From: Synchiropus splendidus
Taxonomy: Eukaryota; Chordata; Actinopteri; Syngnathiformes; Callionymidae
DNA length: 64,000 nt
Assembly: GCF_027744825.2 (NCBI RefSeq)
Contig: NC_071342.1
Location: 22,846,001-22,910,000, forward strand
Direction of reading: 5' to 3'
In this document: piece by piece, positions 24,878-36,154 of the stretch
How positions within the stretch are numbered: position 1 is the stretch's first letter
Layout: every line of letters starts with the position of its first letter
Position numbers and translations under genes: made by a program
The notes under the pieces: model-generated
Seen by the model: only the letters and a program-made list of their open reading frames with translations
Database searches by the model: none
Told to the model about the DNA's origin: nothing

Positions 24878-26081
24878 CTCCTGGCAACAGGAAGAGGGCT
24901 GCCTGGGAAGTGTAGATACATGGAAGCATCGTGGTCTGCAGGCTGTTGAGACCCCGTCTGTCCTCGCAGACAAATCACATGATCACGTTTGTAACGATTG
25001 CTGCTCTCATTAACTCTCTGTACATTTCTGTTATTTATACTCTTTGACATCATTTAACTGGGGAGTTTGTTGTTTCCTCAGTATTCAGCGGCGACACTTG
25101 TGTCCAACCTGTGCTGAGACGTCTAAGTTAAGAGATGTGTTTTGTTACGTTTGCTCATTAAACTCTTCCACAACAAGACACGTCCTGCTTCATGAGATAT
25201 TGGCCGAATGTTCCTTCTTCTCCACTGAAGTCTTGACTCTGGAGGACAATTTCACTCTCACAACAAACATCTTCAGATCTCCACTTCATCGTCAAACGTG
25301 TAGAGCAGCGTTTCCAACCGGGGTGAGAGAGTGTCAGGTGTGTTGTGGGAAAGTGCAAAAGCAAAGTGACAAAATCCAGTTATTTAAAGTAAGTAAATAA
25401 ATCAATAAATCATGACATATGTTGCCATGTTGCCGGCCCTTTCTGGGCACATTTGGAACAAACACATTTTCTGCAATTTGTTTCTGCAAATACCCAGGCA
25501 AAATAACAAGCCAGTGTCAGTAGCTACAGTTTTTCACAAACGAATAGGGATTTTCTATAGGACTTTAAGCTCAAGTGCGCTTTGGCCCAGGTTCCGTTGG
25601 TGGTGAGCCTGGGATTTTTTCAATGAACCAAGGTGCCGTGGCTAGAAAAAGGTTGAAAAACACTAGTGTAGACGTTCATTGGCGCTTGGCTAAGTCGTGG
25701 ACTTGTCGCTTAAGCAAGGTCTGTGAGCACCACCAAGGGGTCAGAGAGTAACACCTTCATTCAGCTGTGACGCCCTCTCTCACCTGACCCAACAGGGAAC
25801 TGGGTTCATGTCACCAGTGGCTCCACCTCAGCTCCCACTCCTCCTGTGTTAGGTCGCAGGCGCAGCAGCAGCACAGAAGAGACGTGACCGTCTCAGCATC
25901 GACCTCCTCTGACAACTGAACATAAGAACTGAGCTGACAGGTGTAAACAGATTTATTACAGTCGAGGGTACAGCGCAGCCATGTACAGAGGAGCAGAGTC
26001 GACGGAAAACATCTCTGTTGGGGATCTACTCACATTCTAAAGCGTAAAGCTGCGTAGCAAAGACCACACGGGAGAGAGTGG
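24878..26081. other. 3' UTR of AHNAK-like gene and intergenic spacer
   Basis: Holds the 3' UTR of the upstream gene, a hAT-like element at 25306-25665 and the 3' UTR of the oppositely transcribed edaradd. No sure polyadenylation signal was chosen: CATTAAA near 25156 for the plus strand and TTTATT near 25952 (AATAAA on minus) are candidates. Confidence 0.5.
25306..25665. mobile_element. hAT-like non-autonomous element, family 1, short copy
   Basis: A 360-bp copy with ends CAGCGTTTCCAACC and, at the right, GGTTGAAAAACACT. Flanked by GTGTAGAG (25298-25305) and GTGTAGAC (25666-25673), a 7/8 duplication. The right half closely matches the right half of 8131-8877. Confidence 0.8.
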
Positions 26082-29000
26082 TCAGTGAGTCTGTTGCCAG
26101 CGCTCGGGCCAGACCTTCTCTGTCCAGCTCTGCAGCAGCCGCAGCACGTCGATGCGCTGGTAGATGCGGCAGAGGTCGGTGAGTTCGGTGACGCTCTTCT
26201 GGTTGTAGCGGTGCAGGAACTCCTGCGTGGGACTGTGGGACAGGGAGCCCTGGGTGCGGTGCTCCAGCAGGGTCAGTTCGTCATAGCTCATCCCCCAGCG
26301 GCTCGCAAAGTTCTTCCAGTTCTTGATGGTGCAGTGGTTCGTGTCCAGTTTCAGCCGCAACGTGTCCAGAAGATCTTTGTCGTTCATGAGGTCACTGATC
26401 TTCGGAGGAGGGGCTGGACAGAAGCACCTTTCACACGGATGGTTGAACAGCTGCAGCTCTTTCGGGAAGTCTGGGGCGAAGAGAGGAGGACAAGTTAGAG
26501 TCTGAAAAAGGAGTCGAGCAGAGCTTCTGAGGGTCACGCATGTCCGACTGCAGGTGGGCTCCTTACTGCCACTCAGGTCATATGAGCAAATGCAACCTGT
26601 AAAAGCGGTGGGTACTGGACATTTCAGGGGATCCAGGGTCTGGATATGACCCCGAATGGGTCACTCATACAGTCAATGCCTCAGATGACATGGAGTCACC
26701 TTCTCTCTGGGGTTTGTATCCGAAAGATGCTCACGTGTTTTCCAGAGGCGACACTTTCAGGATCTTATAGAAACCACTGTGGTGAAGAAGTGTCACCGAG
26801 GGTGAGGAGGGTTTACCTGGTGAGGTCGAGGTCGGGCAGGTGCACTCCTCCACGTCCTTCACCGGCTGCAATGACACACACATTAAGATCATCATAACAT
26901 CATTCCTGCAGGTCCGACTCTTCTCCACTGCCGGCAGCAGCAGGTGCTCAGCTGAAACTGGAGCCCGACATGTCTTCACTGGCTCCTGCAGGACGTGTCC
27001 AAACCAGAGTGGCTTCAGGAAGATCAGACGAAGAGGCAAACCCCTGAGGGGAGCGAGTCTCTAACGCAGGCCTGGCTCCCGAGCCGCATGCGACTCTTCA
27101 CCACACCAGCGGCAAAAATTACTTGGAAAAGTAAGAGCTATTCCAGCGAAATTTCAAGATTTAGGTCGAAGACTTTGAATCGCATTTAACTTCGAAGTGT
27201 AGACAACGCGCCTCGCCGCACGTGAGCCAAGCCCCATTCAATGGCAACGAGAGTTGCGGTCCTCAAACTTGGAGCGTCATCAGATCCACGATCAACGCGA
27301 CTGACATGACTTAGTTCCACGTTTGTCATTCTCTAAACTAAAGGTCTGGCATCTGTTTCACCTATGATTCATAGTTGGAGTGAAGATGAGACGCTCCAGT
27401 CTGCAGCGTGGCTCACACACACAGACCGGGTCCACGTTATTGGTGGCATGAGCCACGTCCAAATATATGAAAGTCAAATAAATGGCGCACACATTTCTAT
27501 CTACGCCGCTTGATATTTCTAGAAGGATGTATAAATTTAAAAAAATACATGCACAAGAGACATATGCCGGACTCGAACCAGCAACCTCGTGACAAACAGG
27601 GATGAGCTTTCACCGCTATTCTGCGCTGAGTCACGTGACCAGCTGTTCAGGTGAAGCCTCACAGCCTGACATGTTTGTAGCACATGGCTCTGTTCAGCAT
27701 CACAGTTAAACCTTTGTGGCTCTCCAGATGGTTGGCTCTAACGTCACATGACCACGGACATCACAACGAGAGGAGTTTGGTTCAGACCAAGAGTGTGATG
27801 GATGCTGAGAGAGAGAAGATCCCTCCGTCACCTGCAGCTCAGTGAACGGCTCAGACCACATCCTGAGTTTTCACAGCTTCAATTAGAGCAGTTGAATGAA
27901 GCTCTGCCAGTAGAAAGTAAAACTGTGTTAATGACAGAGGGGCGACTGCTGGGAGGCAGATCTCCTCCACAGACTGTTGGCAGCGGCACACTGCCACGAT
28001 GCTCAACACATGCTGCCAACAGAGCCGTTCATTATTGGAAGAAATGTAATCCATCCAACAGTTCGTTTCTGCTACATTTTAACACGAGGGGATTAAAACA
28101 GAGTGTAAAACAAGTCTTTTGGATACATTTCTGGAGGCTGACCTTTGTGATTCTGTCAGAGGGGCTCAGGTATCCGGAGGGCATGGAGCTGAGGTGGAGG
28201 GTCACCGGGCCTGCTCACAAACACCCAAGAACACAGGATGACACCACAATATCACATAATCCTCAACAGAGAGACAAGAAGCGGGTTAGCGACATGTCAT
28301 GGTGCCAATAGGTGGCGACCACCAGCCAATAGAAATGGGAGGAGCTTAGTAGCAGCACACACAGCTAAGGGAAGGACCTGGTTAGCCAGGGAGGACGCAG
28401 GCTGACAGCTGACTCACCATGAGGATCTGTGACTTGGACAGGGTAATTGGCCTCCAAAGACTGTGGTGAGAAGATAAAAGTCATCACAGGTCAATCTAAA
28501 GTGAAGCTTAGAGAAGCGTTAGCACGTTTGATCCCGACATTCAACAATAAGCTACGGCTAATGTTCGATACGTCGTCTGCACACGAGGGTGGAAATGAGT
28601 CCGAGCCTGCCGGGACATGTTCTGGTACAGCTGCGAGACTTCTTTACAAGCAACAATGAGGAGTCACTACAAAGTGGAGCGGAAGGAGGACAAGTCAAGG
28701 CAGCCAGGGAAACTCAGATCTGGAGGCCGCTGCTCACTATTTCTGCAACGAAGGTGGTGGTGTCTGTGTCCTCCACCGGCTCCGAGCTCATCCTGCCTGC
28801 GAACACAGAGCAAAACCACGTCTGACGTGAAAACAATGTCAAATGATACCATGGATTCCATTCAGGCTTTTAGCTAGGATTTTGAAACGGGGACCACGCC
28901 CCAACCCATAACCCCCGCCCCAACCCCACCCCCTCCCAACACACCATCGCAATGACTGACAACTAACAACTTGCTTTGCAAAACCCAAAGCTGCACCAAA

Positions 29001-30178
29001 ATAACTTGATAAACAACAAATAAGCATCTGAGTCAAACAACGTTAACAGACATGAAGTCAGTAACTGTTGCCACAGTAACACTTTGAGATGCAGGGGTTC
29101 CCTGGACGACTGTTTTACTGGGCTGAGCCTCATTCATAAAAAAATAAATAAATAAATAAAAACATTTTTATAATGATTCTTTCCCTCACTACGAGCCATG
29201 GTGTGTACAGCCTGGTGTCGCCATCTTTTTCCATATATTGATGCAAGATAAGCAGCTGTATCAGCTGTGATGGTTTTGTAAACTATCACAACCACAACAT
29301 TCACTCATTCAAACAACACATACATAAAGGCTTGTCGCTTGATTCAATCAATAGAACTACTCCAATTTTGATGCCTGTTGAGCCATGTTGCTCTCATTCT
29401 GAAAGGGCTGTGTGTTCGTCCACTTGCTACTGGGATGTGGGGGGCGGGGACAGGAGCACCAAATGTTCCTCGGGGCAAGCACCGAGTTAGTTTCGTGAAC
29501 CATTGTTTAAAGTTTGGAGCGTATCTGCGGTTTCTTCCTGTCATCAGCGTCAGCATCAATAGCAGCTTCCATGCCGCGAGTGTCGCGACTCACGAGATCC
29601 CCGCGAGATTACGGTGGTAACAAATATGGCGACCGCGGCGGCCAAAATATAGTTGTGAACGGTTCGAGAATCTGCGAATTTGGATGATATTCTACGAAAT
29701 TACCGAGAGGAAACACAATTTCATATAAACCAGTGAGATGACACAATGAGTTGGGCATTATACAGGCGCTAATAATACATTTAGGGCGTCCTGCTGAGGA
29801 AACAGGGCGTCCTGTTTTCAGTGCTGGAGGGCGTCCTGTTTCTCATGTTTTGCAGTTTAGACGCCCTCTAACTAAAAGCCTGCTTCCATTTCCTCCGCTT
29901 ACACTTCCTGCCTGGGACTCACAGGTCGGACTAGAACTAAGCTGAGGGCTCCTCGACTCTCCTGGACCCAGTGGACGTTAGCAGTCATGAATGATATTTC
30001 CACAGAAACGTTGCCAAGCTCCCTGTTCCCACCCAGCATGTCGTCCTACTCACACTCCAGCAGTGTTTCTCATCAGCAGTGGTGATACCAGGGTCAGTGT
30101 AAAAGGTCATGTGAGCGGTGAACCCAACAAGCCGAGGTAGATCTGGAAGCGAACCCTCGACGTTCTCCAGTGCCACAA
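26082..30178 (-). CDS. edaradd: EDAR-associated death domain adaptor
   Basis: EDARADD links the ectodysplasin receptor EDAR to TRAF/NF-kB signalling in skin appendages (scales, teeth, fin rays). Minus-strand exons: 30178-30054, 26865-26817, and the terminal 26470-26082 with stop at 26084-26082; splice phases agree. The terminal exon holds the death domain: KISDLMNDKDLLDTLRLKLD, then KNWKNFASRWGMSYDELTLLE and LCRIYQRIDVLRLLQSW, closely matching the human protein, with a CERCFCPAPPP cysteine stretch before it. The middle exon (PVKDVEECTCPTSTSP) and first listed exon (SLPDLPRLVGF, TFYTDPGITTADEK) are the poorly conserved N-terminal part. The start codon was not located and probably lies upstream. 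Two transposon-like repeats sit in the 3.2-kb intron. It runs opposite to its neighbours. Confidence 0.88.
27465..27712 (-). mobile_element. Interspersed element with tRNA-like segment
   Basis: On the minus strand this contains a tRNA-type B box (GGTTCGAGTCC, about 27559-27569) preceded by TAGCGGTGAAAGC, resembling an A-box region, as in tRNA-derived SINEs. A related copy in plus orientation is at about 55735-55955 and lacks the A-box-like part. It is not a functional tRNA gene. Confidence 0.5.
28863..29882. mobile_element. hAT-like element, family 2, long copy
   Basis: A 1020-bp element with terminal inverted repeats CAGGCTTTTAGCTAG and, at the right, CTAACTAAAAGCCTG. Flanks ATTCCATT (28855-28862) and CTTCCATT (29883-29890) give a 7/8 target duplication. 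The left end is very C-rich and the right end carries repeated GGGCGTCCTG words. No transposase frame. It lies in the large edaradd intron. Confidence 0.8.
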
Positions 30179-30218
30179 CTGAACAGCAACACAAAGAGCT
30201 TTTCAGCTCCACAAATAC

Positions 30219-30354
30219 CTGCCGGAGTTATGTGGCCCTCCACTGTCCACGTCACTGAGCACTCTTTGTCCTCCAAAGGGCAGCGACCACCGAACTCCGC
30301 TGGCCTTTCTAGAGTTTCACTCCGACGACGGGCTTTGATGCACGAGAGGGAAGA
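30219..30354 (-). CDS. Possible upstream edaradd exon
   Basis: An open minus-strand stretch (CPLEDKECSVTWTVEGHITP) ends in CCGGCAG|gtattt with phase 1, which fits the phase needed by the exon ending at 30178. However, the intron between them would be only 40 bp, near or below the usual vertebrate minimum. The 5' limit (a cctcctcag acceptor near 30354) is also a guess. Confidence 0.35.
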
Positions 30355-32999
30355 CTGAGGAGGAAGTGATGAGAGCTGGACCGACCACCGCGGCTGACCT
30401 CATCAGCTGCTGCATCAAGTGAACAACATGACCTCTGCCATTACTGTAATAGTGTCCTACAGCAGGGGCCAAAACATGGAAGCATCATGGAGTGACCTTC
30501 ACTGACTTCTCCGTGGCCTTCACCTTACTTCCTGAACTTTAATTTCCACACATTCCAACACCTCCTCTCCGTCCCAGTCGGTCATTCAGTGGTACAGGCA
30601 TTTCCATTCTCCACTTGGTTCTTTATGGCCCTGCAGTTTTGTTTTTCATGGTCAGTTTTAACTTCAATATGGAGTCTTTTTTTTTAAGAAACAGTTGAAC
30701 TGATGACAAAATGAGTTGCTGCAGACCAAGTCCAACACACTGACAGCTGAGGTCCAGGGTTCTTCGCCCCCAAAAATGATTCAACACATTGCTGCCCCCA
30801 GAGATCAGAGACACCCCTGATGCTGGGAATAAATCCAGGGGAGAAGTCTGGGTCTGCTTCAGCAGGACAAAGATGGAGGTCTCCTGCAAGCTGCAGACTG
30901 GAGTTCACCCACAAGTAGACTGTCTGTGGGTCCTCACATGAGCCAAGCAGAGCATCTATAGAGTCACACGTGACTTCACATAAGCGGACAAGTCACGCTG
31001 CCGTGTCGAGGGGTTCCGGCTGAAGAACATGCAGCCTGTCGCCCAATGATCCGTCGTGAGCCCAGCCTGGGATCAGAGGCGCATTGTTTCGCCTCTCTGG
31101 GAATGTCGGGCATGTAGGGACGCGCTCTGGATGAAGTTCAGGAGATGAAATATAAACCACATCATAACACATTGCTCAGGGGGCATAATTCCACGCAGGT
31201 GAAACCAGCGCGTCTCTCTGTGACCACCCAGGTCTCCAAGTCAGCACTCAGTCAACAGGTCACCTTGTCTCTCCGTCATCCATGATCTGTGGCTGTTAAT
31301 ACCGCGATCATCCATAACATTATGACCACCAAACTAATCACCAGACATCATGACTGTTATTGCTCTTAGGAGAAGGAGAAGGAGAAGGAGAAGGAGAAGC
31401 CACCGTTCCTTCAGGTGATCACATGACCACCTTGGAGGGCTGAAGTGAGAGCAACAATAGAGGGAAGACTCTGCGACTCTCCCACTGGTCAGAAGCTCCA
31501 CTTAAAACCTAAAGCCGCAGCAGGTAAACCGCGGCACAAAGCCCTTCAGTCTTTGAGATGAGTGTTGTTCAGGGCTGGAGTTTCCTTTTTCAACACTGTT
31601 TAGTGATAGCAGTGATCATTTAGAACGTTTTATTTGTGCTCATTACTCAATGGGTGATCCACGTTAAGATGCCAGAGAACGCGAGCCGAGAGGTCAGTGC
31701 ACGAGCCGAAAGGTCAGTGCAGCTGAGGATAGTTTTCAGGGAGTTGACAGAGATTCCTGGTCTACGAAGGGTCCAAAGTCCGTTCGTTTCTCGCACCAAT
31801 TGCACACGCAATACGATCCAAACGTGATGCTGAACAATGCAGCGTCTGGTCCAGTGGTGAGACCTTGGTCCCTCGTGGTGTGAAGAAACTAAAAGTTCCA
31901 ACTCACCCAAGTGTTCCTTTCACTCCCCCACTGAGTCGAGTTTCGGTGATGCAGCTTCTCCCACGTCCGAGGAATCGTGTCAGAAGACGATGGAGTAGAT
32001 CCTGAGTTGTGAGAGGCGTCTCTGGCAGCCCGGCGGCCGCGAACACGGACTGACTGACTGCACCTGAACCTGCCGTGGAGGGGCCGGATTAATGCTGCCT
32101 TCAGTGCAGGCTCGGAAATTCTGAATCTCACGCACTCGCCGCGTTTCCACCGAGCAGCCCGGATCCCTGCGGTTCGGGTCGCTACCGTTACCGTTAAACT
32201 GTTCAACTTCTTTTATTTTTGAAAAGAAAACATTGATTTCATATTGCGAGTTCAAATCTAATTTTATTCAGTCGGCATAAATACCATTAGAATGGTACAG
32301 ATCATAAAAATGTTCCACTACTCTGAATGTATTTCAAATTCTTATATAAAATTGAAATTCTTATACAAATGTTTTCAAGACATTAAAAAAGCTTTAGTTT
32401 AAATAGGGTGATATAAAAACTTGAATATAGCCACCATGGTGATTTATTGTGCTATTGTCTAACTGAAGTATCCCCAAGCTTTACTATTTAAAATGGCATA
32501 TAATAGAACCTGACGGACCAAGGTCTCCTCTGTCTATGTACCAAACTTACTGGCGCTCTTTCCTTCCCACAGGTTATTCTGGTGATCTTCGCTTCCTGCA
32601 GTAAATTAAAAACGCCTTGACATCAGGACTCATTGGGCTACTGGCTTGTCTTGACTCTCTATTTGTCAAGCAGAAAGAGGTAGAAAACCTTTCAAGAAGA
32701 ATCAAACACCGTGTCAGAGCAAAAATTTAATAATATATAGTGCATCAACTCTAGATAGATCACGATGGAGACTGATTGATGGAGCCACTTCCTGTTTCCT
32801 TTCTTCCTGTGTATGTATTTAATGCGGGGAATTGTATTTAAACATGTTTACCTTCATAACGTCAGTTTGTTTTTATTTCATTTTCCAGGTCACGTGAGGA
32901 CGACGGACGGACGGGAACCTCCTCAAAATCTTTCCTGTCACCGTCCAAACTTTATTGCGTCATGGAAGGTTTGAACAAACCGATGTTGACCAGCTTTAA
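30355..32999. other. Intergenic region between edaradd and pdzd8
   Basis: About 2.6 kb between two genes pointing away from each other. Contains a short (GGAGAA)n tract (31372-31397) and a copy at 32305-32465 of the repeat also seen at 765-890. The 5' ends of both genes probably lie here, but no promoter could be fixed for edaradd. Confidence 0.5.
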
Positions 33000-33338
33000 A
33001 GAGAGTCCGCCGGTGAAAAGCGGCAGACGTCGTGACTGAAGACGGACAGACTTTTCTGGTCAGGTCTTCTCAAGAAGCTGCGGGTTCGAGTCGCCGGCCG
33101 CGAGTGGTCGAAGGTTAAGGTCATTCCCAAATCCGGACGGACGTGAACGCTTCATCACCAACGGGCTCGGCGCTGCGTCGTGACGTCACCGGCGCGACCA
33201 ATCAGACCGCGCGGCTGCGGCTCAGCTCCCAGCAGATGATATGGCAGCTTCGAGAGCAACCAGGTGGAACTGGCTTTGTTAGCGTCGAGCGCGAGCCTCG
33301 GCCGGGTCTGACACGGGCGACAGGGACGCTGCGCGACC
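33000..33338 (+). promoter_or_regulatory. pdzd8: pdzd8 promoter / 5' UTR region
   Basis: GC- and CpG-rich sequence directly upstream of the pdzd8 start, without a TATA box. The start context GCGCGACCATGA is favourable. The transcription start cannot be read from sequence alone. Confidence 0.45.
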
Positions 33339-36114
33339 ATGATTTACTTGATCTTGATCTCCGCCTTCTCCGGAGCGCTGCTGACGCTGCTCCTCCAGTT
33401 CCTGCTGATCTACCGGAGGAGCCCGGAGCCCGTGGCCAGGACGGCGCAGTACGTCAAAGTAGTGCCGGACACCCTGCTCAGGGATTACTTCAGCAGCCAG
33501 CAGGTCGAGCCCAGCCAGGGTCAGCAGCTGGACAAGCAGGCGGAGGCCGCCTCCTCGCGTCCGCAGGAAGCCTCCGTCCCCGGCGGCAGCCCCAAACAGT
33601 CGCCGCCCGCGAGACACGGCGAGCTGTCGGATGCGGACAAGCCCGAGACCTGCTGTTTCCTCAACGCGATCTTCTTGTTCCTGTTCCGGGAGCTGCGCGA
33701 CACTCCGCTGGTTCGACACTGGCTCACCAAGAAGATCAAGGTGGAGTTCGAGGAGCTGCTCCAGACCAAGACGGCCGGGCGGCTGCTGGAAGGTCTGAGC
33801 CTGAGGGACATCTCCCTGGGCAACTCGCTGCCCGTCTTCAAGTCCGCCAAGCTCATGAAGCCGGTGCGCATGAACGAGGACGGCATGCCCGAGGAGCTCA
33901 ATCTGGAGGTGGACATGGAGTACAGCGGGGGCTTCCACCTCGCCATCGACGTGGACCTGCTGTTCGGGAAGTCCGCCTACCTGTTCGTCAAGATGCGACG
34001 AGTGCTGGGCCGGATGAGGCTGCAGCTGACGCGCCTGCCCTTCTCCCACTGGTCCTTCTCCTTCCTGGAGGACCCGCTGGTGGACTTCGAGGTCAAGTCC
34101 CAGTTCGAAGGGAGACCACTGCCTCAGCTCACCTCCATCATCGTCAACCAGCTGAAGAGAGTCATCAAGAAGAAGCACACGCTGCCAAACTACAAGATCA
34201 GGTACCGCAGTACACGCCACTGCCGGGTCAAGTTCTCATGTGGTACTTCACATGTTCTAGTACTGATGTACACTCACTGATCTGAAGCACACGCTGGCCA
34301 ACTACAAGATCAGGTACCGCAGTACACGCCACTGCCGGGTCAAGTTCTCATGTGGTACTTCACACGCTCTAGTACTGATGTATACTCACTGATCTGAAGC
34401 ACACGCTGGCCAACTACAAGATCAGGTACCGCAGTACGCGACACTGCTGAGTCAAGTTCTCATGTGGTACTTCACATGTTCTAGTACTGATGTATACTCA
34501 CTGATCTGAAGCACACGCTGGCCAACTACAAGATCAGGTACCGCAGTACTCGCCACTGCCGGGTCAAGTTCTCATGTGGTACTTCACATGTTCTAGTACT
34601 GATGTATACTCACTGATCTGAAGCACACGCTGGCCAACTACAAGATCAGGTACCGCAGTACGCGCCACTGCTGAGTCAATTTCTCATGCGGTACTTCACA
34701 TGTTCTAGTACTGATGTATACTCACTGATCTGAAGCACACGCTGCCCAACTACAAGATCAGGTACCGCAGTACACGCCACTGCTGAGTCAAGTTCTCATG
34801 TGGTACTTCACACGCTCTAGTACTGATGTATACTCACTGATCTGAAGCACACGCTGGCCAACTACAACATCAGGTACCGCAGTACACGCCACTGCTGAGT
34901 CAAGTTCTCATGTGGTACTTCACATGTTCTGGTACTGATGTACACTCACTGATCTGAAGCACACGCTGGACAACTACAAGATCAGGTACCGCAGTACGCG
35001 ACACTGCTGAGTCAAGTTCTCATGTGGTACTTCACATGTTCTAGTACTGATGTACACTCACTGATCTGAAGCACACGCTGCCCAACTACAAGATCAGGTA
35101 CCGCAGTACACGCCACTGCTGAGTCAAGTTCTCATGTGGTACTTCACATGTTCTAGTACTGATGTATACTCACTGATCTGAAGCACACGCTGTCCAACTA
35201 CAAGATCAGGTGCTGCAGTACACGCCACTGCTGAGTCAAGTTCTCATGTGGTACTTCACATGTTCTAGTACTGATGTACACTCACTGATCTAGCTCGGAC
35301 ACGCACTAGACTCAGTGCTGTATAAAACTTTTAAGGGAGGTACCGGAGTACATGCCGCTGCTGAGTCAAGTTCTCATGTGGTACTTCACATGTTCTAGTA
35401 CTGATGTACACTCTCTGGTCTGAAGCACACACTGTCCAACTACAAGATCAGGTGCCAGAGTACACGCCACTGCTGAGTCAAGTTCTCATGTGGTACTTCC
35501 CACGGTCTAGTACTGATGTACACTCACTGATCTAGCTCAGACACTTGCTAGACTCAGTGCTGTATAAAACTTTTAATGCCAAGTATTAACTGTCAGGACC
35601 AGCGGCTACAGTAGTAGGTGCAGTAGTGATACACAAAAGTGCATGTTCAGGCATTGATGTGTGCTCAGCTAGATTGAACACGCAACCACAACAACAGGTG
35701 GTGGTGTAGGTATACACCAGTGGTGGACCAGGTCGGGTGCACACGTGGACATGAGCAGGTGTTTGTACACACGCAGCCATCAGATCACCTTCTAATACTC
35801 ACAAAGCCAGAGGATCAGGGCTAACACATCCACGGCTGCAAGGAAAGTCAGCCACACACACACACACACACGCAATGACCGCAAACACAGTTAGAGATTC
35901 ACACACTCACAGTGAGGTTAGTCACACACACACGTAAACACACTGCTCAGGCAGAGGCCGTGACATCAGCATGGACGCACCACTGAACAGTGACTGTGTA
36001 CCTCAGCTGAACAACAGCTGCAGGGGTTGAAGTACACCTCAACCTCTACCCACTGATCAGACAGGTACAACTTGTCAGTACTACTATGTTACCTGACAAA
36101 TACACAGCTTGAAG

Positions 36115-36154
<40 letters not shown>

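Noticed and set aside
27540..27620. tRNA gene on the minus strand
   Set aside because: Only the B box and a weak A-box-like word are present; no cloverleaf stems could be paired. It is part of a dispersed element.
33143..34285. 380-codon plus frame and 313-codon minus frame over pdzd8 exon 1
   Set aside because: GC-rich shadow frames of the SMP-domain exon. The 33339 frame matches PDZD8 throughout.
34169..35577. CRISPR-like array of regularly spaced repeats
   Set aside because: The whole 112-bp unit is repeated, with no unique spacers, in a vertebrate gene. It is a minisatellite.
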